Part shown: positions 26,161 to 34,596 of the stretch, in pieces
How positions within the stretch are numbered: the stretch's first letter is position 1
Layout of the letters: each line of letters starts with the position of its first letter
From: an uncultured Oscillospiraceae bacterium
GTDB lineage: Bacteria > Bacillota > Clostridia > Oscillospirales > Oscillospiraceae
Reading direction: 5' to 3'
NCBI GenBank assembly: GCA_944385475.1
Contig: CALWXJ010000017.1
Location: forward strand, 1-58,219
Length of the DNA: 58,219 nucleotides
Position numbers and translations under genes: made by a program
Notes under the pieces: model-generated
What the model saw: only the letters and a program-made list of their open reading frames with translations
What the model was told of the DNA's origin: nothing
Database searches by the model: none

Positions 26161-26167
26161 ATTTCCC

Positions 26168-26389
26168 TTAAGCAGTGTGCGGGGCGTGGCCCGTTTCTTC
26201 TCCCTCCCGAAAAAGCAGGGTGATGCACCAGGCGCCGGCCAGGCCCACCAGGGTGTAGATCACCCGGGAGAGGATGGACATTTGACCGCCGCACAAAAAG
26301 GCCACCGTGTCGAAGCCAAAAAGGCCGATGCCGCCCCAGTTCAGGGCGCCCACGATAGCCAGCGTCAGGGCGATTTTATCGATCAGCAT
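26168..26389 (-). CDS. DUF378 small membrane protein
   Basis: 73 residues from ATG 26389, with GGAGG 7 nt upstream; the in-frame ATG six codons earlier lies inside this ribosome-site region. Two hydrophobic segments flank the family hallmark GALNWGGIGLFGFD. A widespread Firmicutes membrane protein of unknown function. Single gene. Confidence 0.88.
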   Translation of the reverse strand: MLIDKIALTLAIVGALNWGGIGLFGFDTVAFLCGGQMSILSRVIYTLVGLAGAWCITLLFREGEETGHAPHTA

Positions 26390-26479
26390 AAAAAAACCTC
26401 CAATCATGATGGGACGTGTCCATATCCTGTCCGGAAAAGCGGGAATTATGCGCAGAAGACTGAAAAGAGGAAAAGGGGA

Positions 26480-26508
26480 TTGCTTGGCAGGGCGGTGTTT
26501 CGTATAAT
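26480..26508 (+). promoter_or_regulatory. Promoter of the DUF1015 gene
   Basis: TTGCTT, 17 bp, TATAAT, about 70 bp before ATG 26581. Confidence 0.65.
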
Positions 26509-26580
26509 GATTGCCAGCGCTGTTATGTGCGTTTTTAAAAAATCAAGATCTGCCCGTGGCGAAAGAGAGAGGATACGCGT

Positions 26581-27864
26581 ATGGAGGAAATTTTTAGAAA
26601 ACTGGGGTTATCCCCGGCAGAGATTTTGCTGCCCCGGGATGTGGATATGACCCGCTGGGCGGTAGTGGCCTGCGATCAGTTCACCTCCCAGGAGGAGTAT
26701 TGGCAGGCAGTAGAGCGTACGGTGGGGCAGAGCCCCTCCACGCTGCGTTTGATACTGCCGGAGGTTTGGCTGGGAGCGGCAGATGTGGATCGGCGCATCG
26801 CAGCCATCAATCAGACTATGGAGGACTATTTGTCTCAAAATCTCTTTGAGACTTATGAGGAGTCTCTTTTTTATGTGGAGCGCACCCAGTCCGACGGGAA
26901 GGTGCGCCATGGCCTGGTGGGAAAAGTGGACCTGGAGCAATACGATTATACTCCCGGCAGCGGCACGCTGATCCGGGCCACGGAGGGCACGGTCCTCTCC
27001 CGAATCCCTCCCCGGGTGAAGGTGCGGGAAAACGCAGCTTTGGAACTGCCCCATGTGATGCTGCTGGTGGACGATCCCGCCTGTACGCTCATGGGCCCTC
27101 TGGAGGCGGGCAAGGGGGAGATGCATCCGCTGTATGACTTTCCGCTCCAGCAGGGGGGCGGCCATCTTCGGGGCTGGCAGCTGAACCGGGGGCAGATGGC
27201 GGGAGTGGCCCGGGCCCTGGAGGCCCTGGCTGCCCCGGAGGAGATGGAGCGCAAATACGCAATGGGCAGCGCGGCGCCGCTGCTGTTCGCCGTGGGAGAC
27301 GGGAACCACTCCCTGGCCACAGCCAAGCGGTGCTACGAGGAACTGAAAGAGAAAACGCCCCAGAGCCAGTGGGGGGACCTCCCGGGACGGTATGCCCTGG
27401 TGGAGGTGGTGAACAGCCATGATACGGCCCTTGCTTTTGAACCCATCCATCGGGTGTTGTTCCATGTGGACCAGCAGGACTTTATGGGGGCGCTGAAAAA
27501 AGCCTACCCGGATCTTGAGGAGGGGGCAGGCAAAGGCCATGTGATGGAATACGTCTGGGGGGGACATCGGGGTTTCATTACCATACCCAACCCCCGGATG
27601 CAGCTGGCGGTGGGCACGCTGCAGGGAGTGATTGACCAATATCTCCAGGCCCACCCGGAGACGGTGGTGGACTATATCCACGGGGACGATGTGGCCCGGG
27701 CCCTGGGGGAGAAAGAGGGAAACTTGGCCTTTTTGCTGCCGCCTATGGCCAAGGAGGCGCTGTTTAAAACTGTCATGGCTGACGGCGTGCTGCCCCGAAA
27801 GACCTTCTCCATGGGACACGCCCAGGACAAGCGTTATTATGTGGAGGCCCGGAAGATCCGATAA
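26581..27864 (+). CDS. DUF1015 (COG4198) family protein
   Basis: 427 residues from ATG 26581. Family landmarks are RWAVVACDQFTSQEEYW at the N-terminus, a central block with VERTQSDGKVRHGLVGKVDLEQYDY, and the most conserved motif FAVGDGNHSLATAK near residue 240. The DGNH/HH block suggests a nucleotide- or metal-dependent site, but no activity is assigned with confidence. It is monocistronic between two terminators. Confidence 0.85.
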   Translation: MEEIFRKLGLSPAEILLPRDVDMTRWAVVACDQFTSQEEYWQAVERTVGQSPSTLRLILPEVWLGAADVDRRIAAINQTMEDYLSQNLFETYEESLFYVERTQSDGKVRHGLVGKVDLEQYDYTPGSGTLIRATEGTVLSRIPPRVKVRENAALELPHVMLLVDDPACTLMGPLEAGKGEMHPLYDFPLQQGGGHLRGWQLNRGQMAGVARALEALAAPEEMERKYAMGSAAPLLFAVGDGNHSLATAKRCYEELKEKTPQSQWGDLPGRYALVEVVNSHDTALAFEPIHRVLFHVDQQDFMGALKKAYPDLEEGAGKGHVMEYVWGGHRGFITIPNPRMQLAVGTLQGVIDQYLQAHPETVVDYIHGDDVARALGEKEGNLAFLLPPMAKEALFKTVMADGVLPRKTFSMGHAQDKRYYVEARKIR

Positions 27865-27885
27865 GGTCCGGGAAAATCTTTGGGG

Positions 27886-27923
27886 AAAAACCCGGTGCCG
27901 CCCATGGGCGGCACCGGGTTTTT
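27886..27923. terminator. Bidirectional terminator, DUF1015 / rpoD
   Basis: Perfect 18-bp stem around CCATGG with AAAAA before and TTTTT after, between convergent genes. Confidence 0.9.
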
Positions 27924-27939
27924 CTTTCAAAAAAACAGA

Positions 27940-29313
27940 TCAGTTTAAAAAGTCCTTCAATTTTTTGGAGCGGCTGGGATGGCGCAGCTTCCGCAGGGCC
28001 TTGGCCTCGATCTGGCGGATACGCTCCCGGGTGACGTTGAATTCTTTGCCCACCTCTTCCAGCGTGCGGGTACGGCCGTCTTCAATGCCAAAGCGCAGCT
28101 TCAGCACTTTTTCTTCCCGGGGTGTGAGGGTGGACAGCACGTCCATGAGCTGCTCTTTCAAGAGGGTGAAGGAGGCGGCCTCGCTGGGCTCGCTGGCACC
28201 CTCGTCAGGGATAAAGTCTCCCAGGTGGCTGTCCTCTTCTTCGCCGATGGGCGTTTCCAAAGAGACGGGTTCCTGGGCGATCTTCATGATCTCCCGGACC
28301 TTGTCCACCGGCATGTTCATCTCTGCGGCAATCTCCGCGGGGGAGGGGTCGTGTCCCAATTCCTGAAGAAGCTGACGGCTGACCCGGATGACCTTGTTGA
28401 TGGTCTCCACCATATGGACAGGGATGCGGATGGTGCGGGCCTGGTCAGCGATGGCGCGGGTGATGGCCTGGCGGATCCACCAGGTGGCATAGGTGGAGAA
28501 TTTATAGCCCTTGGTGTAATCAAACTTCTCCACGGCCTTGATCAGGCCCAGGTTTCCCTCCTGGATCAGGTCCAAAAACAGCATGCCCCGGCCCACATAG
28601 CGCTTGGCGATGGATACCACCAGACGGAGGTTGGCCTCCGCCAGTTTCTGTTTTGCCACCTCGCCGGCGTGATAATCCCGGTTCCAGGAGGCCTCTTCCT
28701 CCGCCGTGGCGGTGACCTCCTGGCCCTCCCGGCGGGCGCGGTTGAGTTCGGTGAGTTTTTCTGCGGCGGCGTTCCCCGCAGCCATGGTCTGGGCCAGCTC
28801 CACTTCCTCGTCCGGTGACAGCAGAGGGACCTTTCCGATCTCTTTGAGATACATCCGCACCGGGTCATCGATGGAGAAGTTGTTCACCAGGGTGTTGGGA
28901 TCCACCAACTCCTCTTCTTCCATGTCGGCGATCTCTTCCGCTGCGGGTTCATCTTCCGGCAGCTCCGGCAGCAGATCCTCCTCTGTGCCGATCTCAATGT
29001 TCAAGGCTTCCAGAGAATCATAGAGCTGATCCATCTGATCGCTTTCCAGATTCAGATCATCTACGGCGTCCATCAGTTCACTGGAGTCCAGCTTCCCCTT
29101 TTTCCTGCCCTTGGCCAGCAGTTCCCGGAGCTTTTCCTGGCCGGCCAGCCAGCTGGCGGCAGGAAGGGAGGCCACCGTCTTATCATCCAATCGAGGGGGG
29201 GCGGATTTTTCTTCCTTGGAGGCCTTGTCCTCGCCGCCGGCATCATCAGCCGCCAGCAGCGCGTCAGCCTGGGCCTCCAGCTCCTGGGGCGTGTATTCTT
29301 TCTTTTCGTCCAT
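27940..29313 (-). CDS. rpoD: RNA polymerase primary sigma factor RpoD (SigA)
   Basis: 457 residues from ATG 29313 (GAGGAA upstream). Region 1.1-like N-terminus (acidic, alanine-rich, about 1-140), 1.2 ([12 protein letters not shown]), region 2 with the core-binding and -10 helix ([32 protein letters not shown]), region 3, and region 4 with the -35 helix-turn-helix ([19 protein letters not shown]). It directs housekeeping transcription; the many TTGACA/TATAAT promoters here are its targets. It follows dnaG by 9 bp, the classical macromolecular-synthesis arrangement. Confidence 0.97.
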   Translation of the reverse strand: MDEKKEYTPQELEAQADALLAADDAGGEDKASKEEKSAPPRLDDKTVASLPAASWLAGQEKLRELLAKGRKKGKLDSSELMDAVDDLNLESDQMDQLYDSLEALNIEIGTEEDLLPELPEDEPAAEEIADMEEEELVDPNTLVNNFSIDDPVRMYLKEIGKVPLLSPDEEVELAQTMAAGNAAAEKLTELNRARREGQEVTATAEEEASWNRDYHAGEVAKQKLAEANLRLVVSIAKRYVGRGMLFLDLIQEGNLGLIKAVEKFDYTKGYKFSTYATWWIRQAITRAIADQARTIRIPVHMVETINKVIRVSRQLLQELGHDPSPAEIAAEMNMPVDKVREIMKIAQEPVSLETPIGEEEDSHLGDFIPDEGASEPSEAASFTLLKEQLMDVLSTLTPREEKVLKLRFGIEDGRTRTLEEVGKEFNVTRERIRQIEAKALRKLRHPSRSKKLKDFLN

Positions 29314-29322
29314 GGGGATTCC

Positions 29323-31083
29323 TCACTTTTTTCCTTTGTATTTTTCTGTGGCCAGCAAGAGGGGATCTTGCTGAGAGTCTGCCCGCTTTTCCGCCTCCGT
29401 GTGGATGATGCGTATGTAGTCATCAAGGGCCTGAGAAGCGTTTTGCCGGGATTCCGGCTGCTGATATACTGCAGTGAGATGACTCATCTCTTCACTGCTG
29501 AAGTATGGGGTGAGCAGGGATAGGGACGGCTCCTTGCCTTCGCTGCGCTCCTGCCAGAGCAAGGAGAAGGCCCGGCCCAACAGCGGGGAGGAAAAGTCCG
29601 ACGCCTGCAGGGGGATGTCCCTGGGAAAGAGCGTGCTGTCCATCAGCAGCAGGCGAAGCACCCCCTCCTCCGCCCGGGCGGAGCGGAGATTTTCATAGTG
29701 CAGAGTGCGTTCCCGGGGCTGGAGCTGAGATGCGGGATTCAAACTCCGGCGGAGTTCCGCCCTGCGCTCCCGGGCGGCGTTGCGCTTAAAAGCCCGCCGC
29801 ACCTCCAGCTTCATGGCCTCCGGCGTGATGCCGGCGGTCTGGGCGGCCCGGAGGGTGTAGATCTCCTGTTCCGCCGCACTGGGCAAAGAGGCCAGAAGAG
29901 TACTGATCTCCTCACAGTAAGCCACCCGGCTTTCGTCCTGGGTAAGGTCGTATTTGCCGGCCACCTGGGCCATACGGAACTCCACTCCGTTTTCACTGCC
30001 CCGGAGCAGGCGCTCAAAGGCGTCAGGCCCTTGAAATTTGATAAAATCGTCGGCGTCCTGCTTGACATATTGCCCGTCCACCAGCCGCCGGGGCAGCTGC
30101 AGGACCTTGACGGAAAACTCCGAATGATTGAGGATCTGCAGGGCCCGGTCCGTGGCGATCTTGCCGGCGTCATCATTGTCATAGCACAAGACCAGCTCCT
30201 TGGTAAACCGGGACAAAAGCCGGGTCTGCTCCACCGTCAGTGCGGTGCCCATAGAGGCCACGGCATTGTCAAAGCCCGCCTGGTGGAGTGTGACGATGTC
30301 CAGGTTCCCCTCGCAAAGGATAATATTGGGGCGCTTGGTCTTTTTTGCAAGGTTCAGCCCATACAGGACCCGCCGCTTGGAGTAGACAGGCGTCTCTGAG
30401 GAGTTCATGTACTTGGGCTCGGACTTGTCCAGCACCCGGCTGCCGAAGGCCACCACGTCCCCCCGGGTATCGATCACCGGAAGCATCAGGCGGTTTCGGA
30501 ACTTGTCGTACAGCCCGCCGTTTTTGTTTCGCACCACAAGACCTGCGTCCAGCAGCTCTGCCTTGGTGTATCCTTTTTTTGTCATGGCCAGGAGCAGTGC
30601 GTCCCAGGCGTCCGGTGAGGCGCCCATGCCGAATTTCACGGCGGTGGCCCGCAGGATCTGGCGCTTTTCCAAATAGGCCCGGACGGCGGCTCCTTCCGGC
30701 TGCTGCAAAGTCTGATAATAAAACCGCGCGGCGTCCCGGTTGAGGTCCAGCAGGCGCTGGCGGTGGCGGGCGGCCTCTCGGTTTCCCTCCTCCTCCGGCA
30801 CTTCCATGCCGGCCCGCTTGGCCAAAAACCGCACGGCGTCGGGAAAGGAGAGGTTTTCGATCTCCATGATGAAGTTGATGACGCTGCCGCCCTTTTTGCA
30901 GCCGAAGCAGTAGTAGATCTGCTTGTCCGGCGAAACGGAGAAGGAGCCTGTTTTTTCACTGTGAAAAGGACAGAGGCCAAAGAGGTTGCTGCCCTTGCGG
31001 CTCAGCTGCACATAGCTGCTGACCACATCTACGATATCACTGCGGCTCATCAGCTCATCCATAAAGCTCTGGGGAAACGCCAC
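29323..31083 (-). CDS. dnaG: DNA primase
   Basis: 586 residues from GTG 31083, with AGGAGGG 7 nt upstream. N-terminal CHC2 zinc ribbon (Cys38, His41, Cys59, Cys62), RNA polymerase core, TOPRIM domain (ILCEGNLDIVTLHQAG, VLCYDNDDAGK), and a C-terminal helicase-binding helical domain. It makes RNA primers for lagging-strand replication together with DnaB. First gene of the dnaG-rpoD operon. Confidence 0.96.
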   Translation of the reverse strand: MAFPQSFMDELMSRSDIVDVVSSYVQLSRKGSNLFGLCPFHSEKTGSFSVSPDKQIYYCFGCKKGGSVINFIMEIENLSFPDAVRFLAKRAGMEVPEEEGNREAARHRQRLLDLNRDAARFYYQTLQQPEGAAVRAYLEKRQILRATAVKFGMGASPDAWDALLLAMTKKGYTKAELLDAGLVVRNKNGGLYDKFRNRLMLPVIDTRGDVVAFGSRVLDKSEPKYMNSSETPVYSKRRVLYGLNLAKKTKRPNIILCEGNLDIVTLHQAGFDNAVASMGTALTVEQTRLLSRFTKELVLCYDNDDAGKIATDRALQILNHSEFSVKVLQLPRRLVDGQYVKQDADDFIKFQGPDAFERLLRGSENGVEFRMAQVAGKYDLTQDESRVAYCEEISTLLASLPSAAEQEIYTLRAAQTAGITPEAMKLEVRRAFKRNAARERRAELRRSLNPASQLQPRERTLHYENLRSARAEEGVLRLLLMDSTLFPRDIPLQASDFSSPLLGRAFSLLWQERSEGKEPSLSLLTPYFSSEEMSHLTAVYQQPESRQNASQALDDYIRIIHTEAEKRADSQQDPLLLATEKYKGKK

Positions 31084-31223
31084 GGCAGCACCCTCCTCCC
31101 TGGGGTTTTCCGCCCAAAGGGGGGAAAACCTGCCGTTTTCTTAGATTTTATGATTAGTTATACCCCGTTCATTTCGAATTTCCTCTTTTTTTCGTAATTT
31201 TTTAAGAAAGTTTTTTCAAGGCC

Positions 31224-31252
31224 TTTACAGCCCGGCTCTTCCCCGGTATCAT
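31224..31252 (+). promoter_or_regulatory. Promoter of the 23-residue membrane peptide
   Basis: TTTACA, 17 bp, TATCAT. It gives a leader of about 110 nt before ATG 31370. Confidence 0.6.
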
Positions 31253-31309
31253 AAAAGAAAGCAAGGACCCTGGCAAGAGGCGGCGGATCTGCGGGGCCTT
31301 GGTGCATCT

Positions 31310-31331
31310 GGACAGAGGGTATGCTCTGTCC
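31310..31331 (+). other. Leader hairpin before the micro-ORF
   Basis: Perfect 8-bp stem GGACAGAG/CTCTGTCC with a 6-nt loop, followed by a T-rich stretch (about 31333-31345). It could be an attenuator or a translation-control element. Confidence 0.4.
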
Positions 31332-31369
31332 CTATTCGATTTTCTCTGAGACAAAAGAGGGGTGACTTT

Positions 31370-31441
31370 ATGTGGATTGTTGTTCTTACAATTTTGGCAC
31401 TCCCGGTTTTGGTGATTTTGGAGTGTGCCAGACGTTCTTAA
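31370..31441 (+). CDS. 23-residue hydrophobic membrane peptide
   Basis: ATG 31370 to TAA 31441, with GAGGGGTGA 5-6 nt upstream: an excellent ribosome site for so short a frame. The peptide is one hydrophobic helix (MWIVVLTILALPVLVILE) with a CARRS tail, which would span a membrane once. It has its own promoter and leader hairpin. It resembles in shape KdpF-like subunits and small type I toxins, but no sequence family is recognised and no kdp genes or antitoxin RNA are evident. Function unknown. Confidence 0.55.
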   Translation: MWIVVLTILALPVLVILECARRS

Positions 31442-31511
31442 AAGATTTTTTTGAGGCGGGGACATCCGGTTCTTGAAAAATACATTTATACCATGGAGGG
31501 AGGGGGCGGGC

Positions 31512-32111
31512 ATGCCTGTTTACTTGTGGGCGGCGGAGATCCAGCGGCCGCTGAGGCCGGGGGAAGAGGCGCTTTTGATGGCCCTGCTGCCCTCATACCG
31601 GCGGGAGAGGCTGCTGCGGATCAAGGAGCCGGAAAAGCGGGTGGAGCCCCTGTGCGCCTATGGGCTTTTGTATTTGGCCCTGCGGCAGATGTATGGATGG
31701 CGGCGGCTGCCGGCCATCGAGTATTCTGCCCGGGGAAAACCCTATTTCCCGGCTGCCCGGAAAGTCCATTTCAATCTCAGCCACACTCCCGGGGCAGTGC
31801 TGGTGGGCCTGTCGGACGCGCCTGTGGGCGTGGACATTGAACGAATCCGGCCGGTGAACCGGCGGACCATGGAACGGATCTGTGAAGCGGGCACGCCGGA
31901 GGATTTTTTTGAAAGCTGGGTGCGAAGGGAGGCGCGTTCCAAGCGCAGCGGCGTGGGAGTGAGCACGATGCTGCGCATCGAGCCGCCCCTGGATCAGGGG
32001 GAGTACTACTACGCTCTGCACCCCTTTCCCGGCTATGCCGCAGGGGTGTCTGCCAGCAGTCCGGATCTGCCGGAGCCGGTAAAAAAATTTACCCTCCGGG
32101 AGAGCGTTTGA
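31512..32111 (+). CDS. 4-prime-phosphopantetheinyl transferase superfamily protein
   Basis: 199 residues from ATG 31512 (GGAGGG upstream); a TTG at 31473 in frame lacks a ribosome site. Sfp/HetI type with two pseudo-repeats: FNLSHTPG, VGVDIERIRP (Asp108, Glu110 bind Mg), then ESWVRREARSKRSGVG. The usual WxxKE is WVRRE, a Lys-to-Arg change. It would transfer phosphopantetheine from CoA to a carrier protein. No NRPS, PKS or ACP gene is near, so the partner is unknown; primary ACP modification is possible. Confidence 0.78.
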   Translation: MPVYLWAAEIQRPLRPGEEALLMALLPSYRRERLLRIKEPEKRVEPLCAYGLLYLALRQMYGWRRLPAIEYSARGKPYFPAARKVHFNLSHTPGAVLVGLSDAPVGVDIERIRPVNRRTMERICEAGTPEDFFESWVRREARSKRSGVGVSTMLRIEPPLDQGEYYYALHPFPGYAAGVSASSPDLPEPVKKFTLRESV

Positions 32112-32155
32112 CGTGGGGGAAAAGCCCCGGTTATGGACCGGGGATAGAGGCTGGC

Positions 32156-32184
32156 TTGACTTTCCAGCGGGGAACTTGTATATT
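32156..32184 (+). promoter_or_regulatory. Promoter of the phosphoribosyltransferase gene
   Basis: TTGACT, 17 bp, TATATT, about 95 bp before ATG 32281. Confidence 0.65.
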
Positions 32185-32280
32185 TAAATGCGGTGTGAAG
32201 GCAGCTCCCTGCAGGGCGGCTGCAAAAAATGTTTGTCTGGCCTGCGGCGCTGGCCGCCGGCCCCACAAGGAGGCATAGAG

Positions 32281-32844
32281 ATGACCTATACCATGGAAGT
32301 GGCGGGATTGAAGCGGGAGCTTCCCATCTGCCGGGTGACAGAGGGTCTGTACATCGGTGCGTTTGTTGTTTTTGGAGATGCGGAGCTGACAGTGGCATGT
32401 GCCCGGGAGATGTTGAAGCTGGTTCCCCAGGATCAGTATGACTATCTTTTCACTGCGGAGGCCAAGAGTATCCCTCTGATCCACGAGATGGCACGGCAGT
32501 CCGGGGCCACAAAGTATTTTATCGCCCGCAAGGGGGCCAAGGTCTACATGCCGGACCCCCTTTGCGTGGAGGACCAGTCCATCACCACTGCCGGCGTGCA
32601 GCGGCTGTATCTGGGAAGGGATGACGCCGCTTTGATTAAAGGCAAGCGCATTTTGCTCATGGATGACGTGATCTCCACCGGCGGGTCCATGGCGGCTATG
32701 GAAAAGCTGGTGGAAAAGGCCGGAGGCATCGTGGTAGGCAGGGTGGCGGCCCTGGCGGAGGGAGACGCCGCTGACCGCACAGATATCCGCTTCCTGGAAA
32801 AGCTGCCCCTGTTCAACGCCGATGGTTCGGTGAAAGAAGGATGA
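32281..32844 (+). CDS. Phosphoribosyltransferase family protein (adenine/xanthine PRT-like)
   Basis: 187 residues from ATG 32281 with AAGGAGG 7 nt upstream. PRPP-binding loop ILLMDDVISTGGSM near residue 125, preceded by FTAEAKSIPLIHEMA, as in APRT/Xpt-type enzymes. It likely takes part in purine base salvage, but the hood that fixes the base is not diagnostic; a regulatory (PurR/PyrR-like) role without catalysis is also possible. Single gene with own promoter and terminator; no purine-riboswitch core is visible in the leader. Confidence 0.82.
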   Translation: MTYTMEVAGLKRELPICRVTEGLYIGAFVVFGDAELTVACAREMLKLVPQDQYDYLFTAEAKSIPLIHEMARQSGATKYFIARKGAKVYMPDPLCVEDQSITTAGVQRLYLGRDDAALIKGKRILLMDDVISTGGSMAAMEKLVEKAGGIVVGRVAALAEGDAADRTDIRFLEKLPLFNADGSVKEG

Positions 32845-32853
32845 GATGATTTC

Positions 32854-32881
32854 GGCGCGCTGTGTCTGCGGCGCGCCTTTT
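32854..32881 (+). terminator. Terminator of the phosphoribosyltransferase gene
   Basis: 7-bp GGCGCGC/GCGCGCC stem with a 10-nt loop and a T-run. Confidence 0.7.
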
Positions 32882-32914
32882 CCCTGTCGGGCCTTGGGGC
32901 TGGAGAAGAAAAGA

Positions 32915-32937
32915 GCGGCGGCCCTTTGGGCCGCCGC
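32915..32937 (-). terminator. Terminator of ruvX
   Basis: Perfect 10-bp stem GCGGCGGCCC with TTT loop. The T-run lies on the minus strand, just after the ruvX stop. Confidence 0.75.
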
Positions 32938-32940
32938 GGT

Positions 32941-33360
32941 TCATCTCTGGCTTTTTTTATAGGTGAGGTATCCCTCGAGGATCAAAGACGCTGCCACAGC
33001 GTCCACTGTCTTTTTGCGTTTTTTGGCGTTTTTGCCGTTGCTCAGCAGGATCTGATGGGCGTCAATGGTGGTGCGCCGCTCATCCCACAAGGCCACGGGG
33101 AGCCCTGTGACCTCCCCCAGGAGCTGCGCCATGGAAGCGGCTTTCTCTGCCCGGGGGCCCCGGGTGCCGTCCATGTTGATGGGATGACCCAAAACCAGTT
33201 CTTCCACGCCGTGCTGCTGCGCCAGCTGGGCGATCTGCTGGGCAACCGCCTCCGGACGATAGGCGTTGATGGTGGTGGAAAAGCCGGTGAGCAGGCCCGT
33301 GGGGTCGGAAATGGCGATACCGGTGTGGGCATCGCCGTAGTCAATGGCCATGATCCGCAT
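32941..33360 (-). CDS. ruvX: Holliday-junction resolvase-like RuvX / YqgF
   Basis: 139 residues from ATG 33360 (AAGGAG 7 nt upstream). RNase H-like fold: MRIMAIDYGDAHTGIAISD, LVLGHPINMDGTRGPRAEKA, LWDERRTTIDAH, and KKTVDAVAASLILEGYL. YqgF proteins process the 5-prime end of pre-16S rRNA and are proposed Holliday-junction resolvases. It is usually near alaS; that is not seen here. Confidence 0.93.
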   Translation of the reverse strand: MRIMAIDYGDAHTGIAISDPTGLLTGFSTTINAYRPEAVAQQIAQLAQQHGVEELVLGHPINMDGTRGPRAEKAASMAQLLGEVTGLPVALWDERRTTIDAHQILLSNGKNAKKRKKTVDAVAASLILEGYLTYKKSQR

Positions 33361-33452
33361 AGAAAAACTCCTTATCCATACCTGAATAATCCCATAGTGT
33401 TTCTGCAGCCACCTGTATGGCACTCCGGGGCCAGGCGGGCCAGACGCAGCTG

Positions 33453-33872
33453 TCAGCTGCCCAGACGCAGCCTGGTGAGAATGTCCATCCACACGGCACT
33501 GCTTCGGATCCCATACCCTCCCTGCTGCGCACTTTCATACAGGAAGTTTACATTGCTGTCCCCGATCAAAATGTGAAACGCATCTTCGCCATAGGTGCCG
33601 TCGATCTCATAGCGCACGCTGTCCACGGCAAAGGGGGAAAAGGAGGTCTTGTATCGGTTTGTCTCCATGAGGAACAGTGTGCTCTCCAGTCCGCCGAGAT
33701 CCACCTTCTCCGTAAGCGTCTCCTCTTGTCCGCCGGGTTCCCGATAGAGTACGCTGTGGACCTTTAGCTGCTTCCCGGAGTCAAAATTAAAATACCGCTG
33801 GGGCACTGCGCATAAAAAGGTGCCGATTCCCACGGCCGCCAGCAAAACCGCCGCAAAAACCCTCCGCCTCAT
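33453..33872 (-). CDS. Small exported or membrane-anchored protein, unknown
   Basis: 139 residues from ATG 33872 (AGGAG 8 nt upstream). Residues about 4-22 are a hydrophobic signal/anchor (RRRVFAAVLLAAVGIGTFL). The rest is a beta-rich domain with RYEIDGTYGEDAFHILIGD and NVNFLYESAQQGGYGIRS. I recognise no family. It lies 92 bp upstream of ruvX on the same strand and may share its transcript. Confidence 0.7.
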   Translation of the reverse strand: MRRRVFAAVLLAAVGIGTFLCAVPQRYFNFDSGKQLKVHSVLYREPGGQEETLTEKVDLGGLESTLFLMETNRYKTSFSPFAVDSVRYEIDGTYGEDAFHILIGDSNVNFLYESAQQGGYGIRSSAVWMDILTRLRLGS

Positions 33873-34021
33873 GCACCCGGCTCCTCTCCGCTTCCCGCTG
33901 GATTTCTCTCTTCATTTTACCAAATGGGGCAGTGGTGTTCAAGAGGGTCTTTTCCGCCGGAGCGGCGCAGTGTCCGCCGGGACTCATTTCAAAAGAAACC
34001 TGGCAAATTATAAAAAAATCA

Positions 34022-34050
34022 TTGACGGGCAGTTTGACTTATGATAAAAT
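34022..34050 (+). promoter_or_regulatory. Promoter of the rpmG-secE-nusG cluster
   Basis: TTGACG, 17 bp, TAAAAT. The leader up to ATG 34193 is about 135 nt and has no recognised element. Confidence 0.7.
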
Positions 34051-34192
34051 TTCTCTTACCTGTGAAAAAGGGCTTTTTTGTCGTGCGCGTTTTCGCTTTT
34101 CCGCCGCGGCGAAGGCGCCTTTCCAACGCAGGGAGGCAGTCGGTATCCCCGGCCAGGTGGGAATGATACCAATAATAAGGAGGTGCCGTTAG

Positions 34193-34342
34193 ATGCGCGT
34201 AAAGGTTACTTTGAGATGCAATGAGTGCAAGCAGAGAAACTACAATACGATGAAGAACAAGAAGAATACCCCGGACAAGCTGGAACTGAACAAGTATTGC
34301 CCCTTCTGCAGAAAGCACACGCTCCACAGTGAGACCAAGTAA
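34193..34342 (+). CDS. rpmG: 50S ribosomal protein L33
   Basis: 49 residues from ATG 34193 (AAGGAGG upstream). Zinc-ribbon form with CNEC (Cys9, Cys12) and CPFC (Cys36, Cys39), so the zinc-binding paralogue. First gene of the secE-nusG-ribosomal cluster, as in many Clostridia. Confidence 0.96.
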   Translation: MRVKVTLRCNECKQRNYNTMKNKKNTPDKLELNKYCPFCRKHTLHSETK

Positions 34343-34372
34343 GGATCAGAATTTGAGAAAGGGCGTGTAAAG

Positions 34373-34585
34373 ATGGCAGAAGAAGCGAAAAAGAAAAGCC
34401 GCGGCTCCTGGCTGCGGGAAATGAGAAGCGAACTGAAGAAGGTTGTTTGGCCCAATAGGAAGACGGTGGCGAAGAACACCGGTACGGTGCTGCTGTGCTC
34501 CCTGGCCATCGGCGCTTGCATCTGGATCTTCGACTTCGTGGCGATGTCCGCTGTGGAGATGATCCTGAGCGTCTTCGGCGCGTAA
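34373..34585 (+). CDS. secE: Preprotein translocase subunit SecE
   Basis: 70 residues from ATG 34373. Amphipathic helix LREMRSELKKVVWPNRKTV followed by a single membrane span (about 40-62), the single-TM form of Gram-positives. It clamps SecY in the export channel. Confidence 0.96.
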   Translation: MAEEAKKKSRGSWLREMRSELKKVVWPNRKTVAKNTGTVLLCSLAIGACIWIFDFVAMSAVEMILSVFGA

Positions 34586-34596
34586 GGGGTAGAGGT

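Noticed and set aside
31084-31369. tRNA or antisense RNA upstream of the micro-ORF
   Set aside because: No cloverleaf or T-loop TTCGAATCC; only a promoter and one short hairpin are visible.
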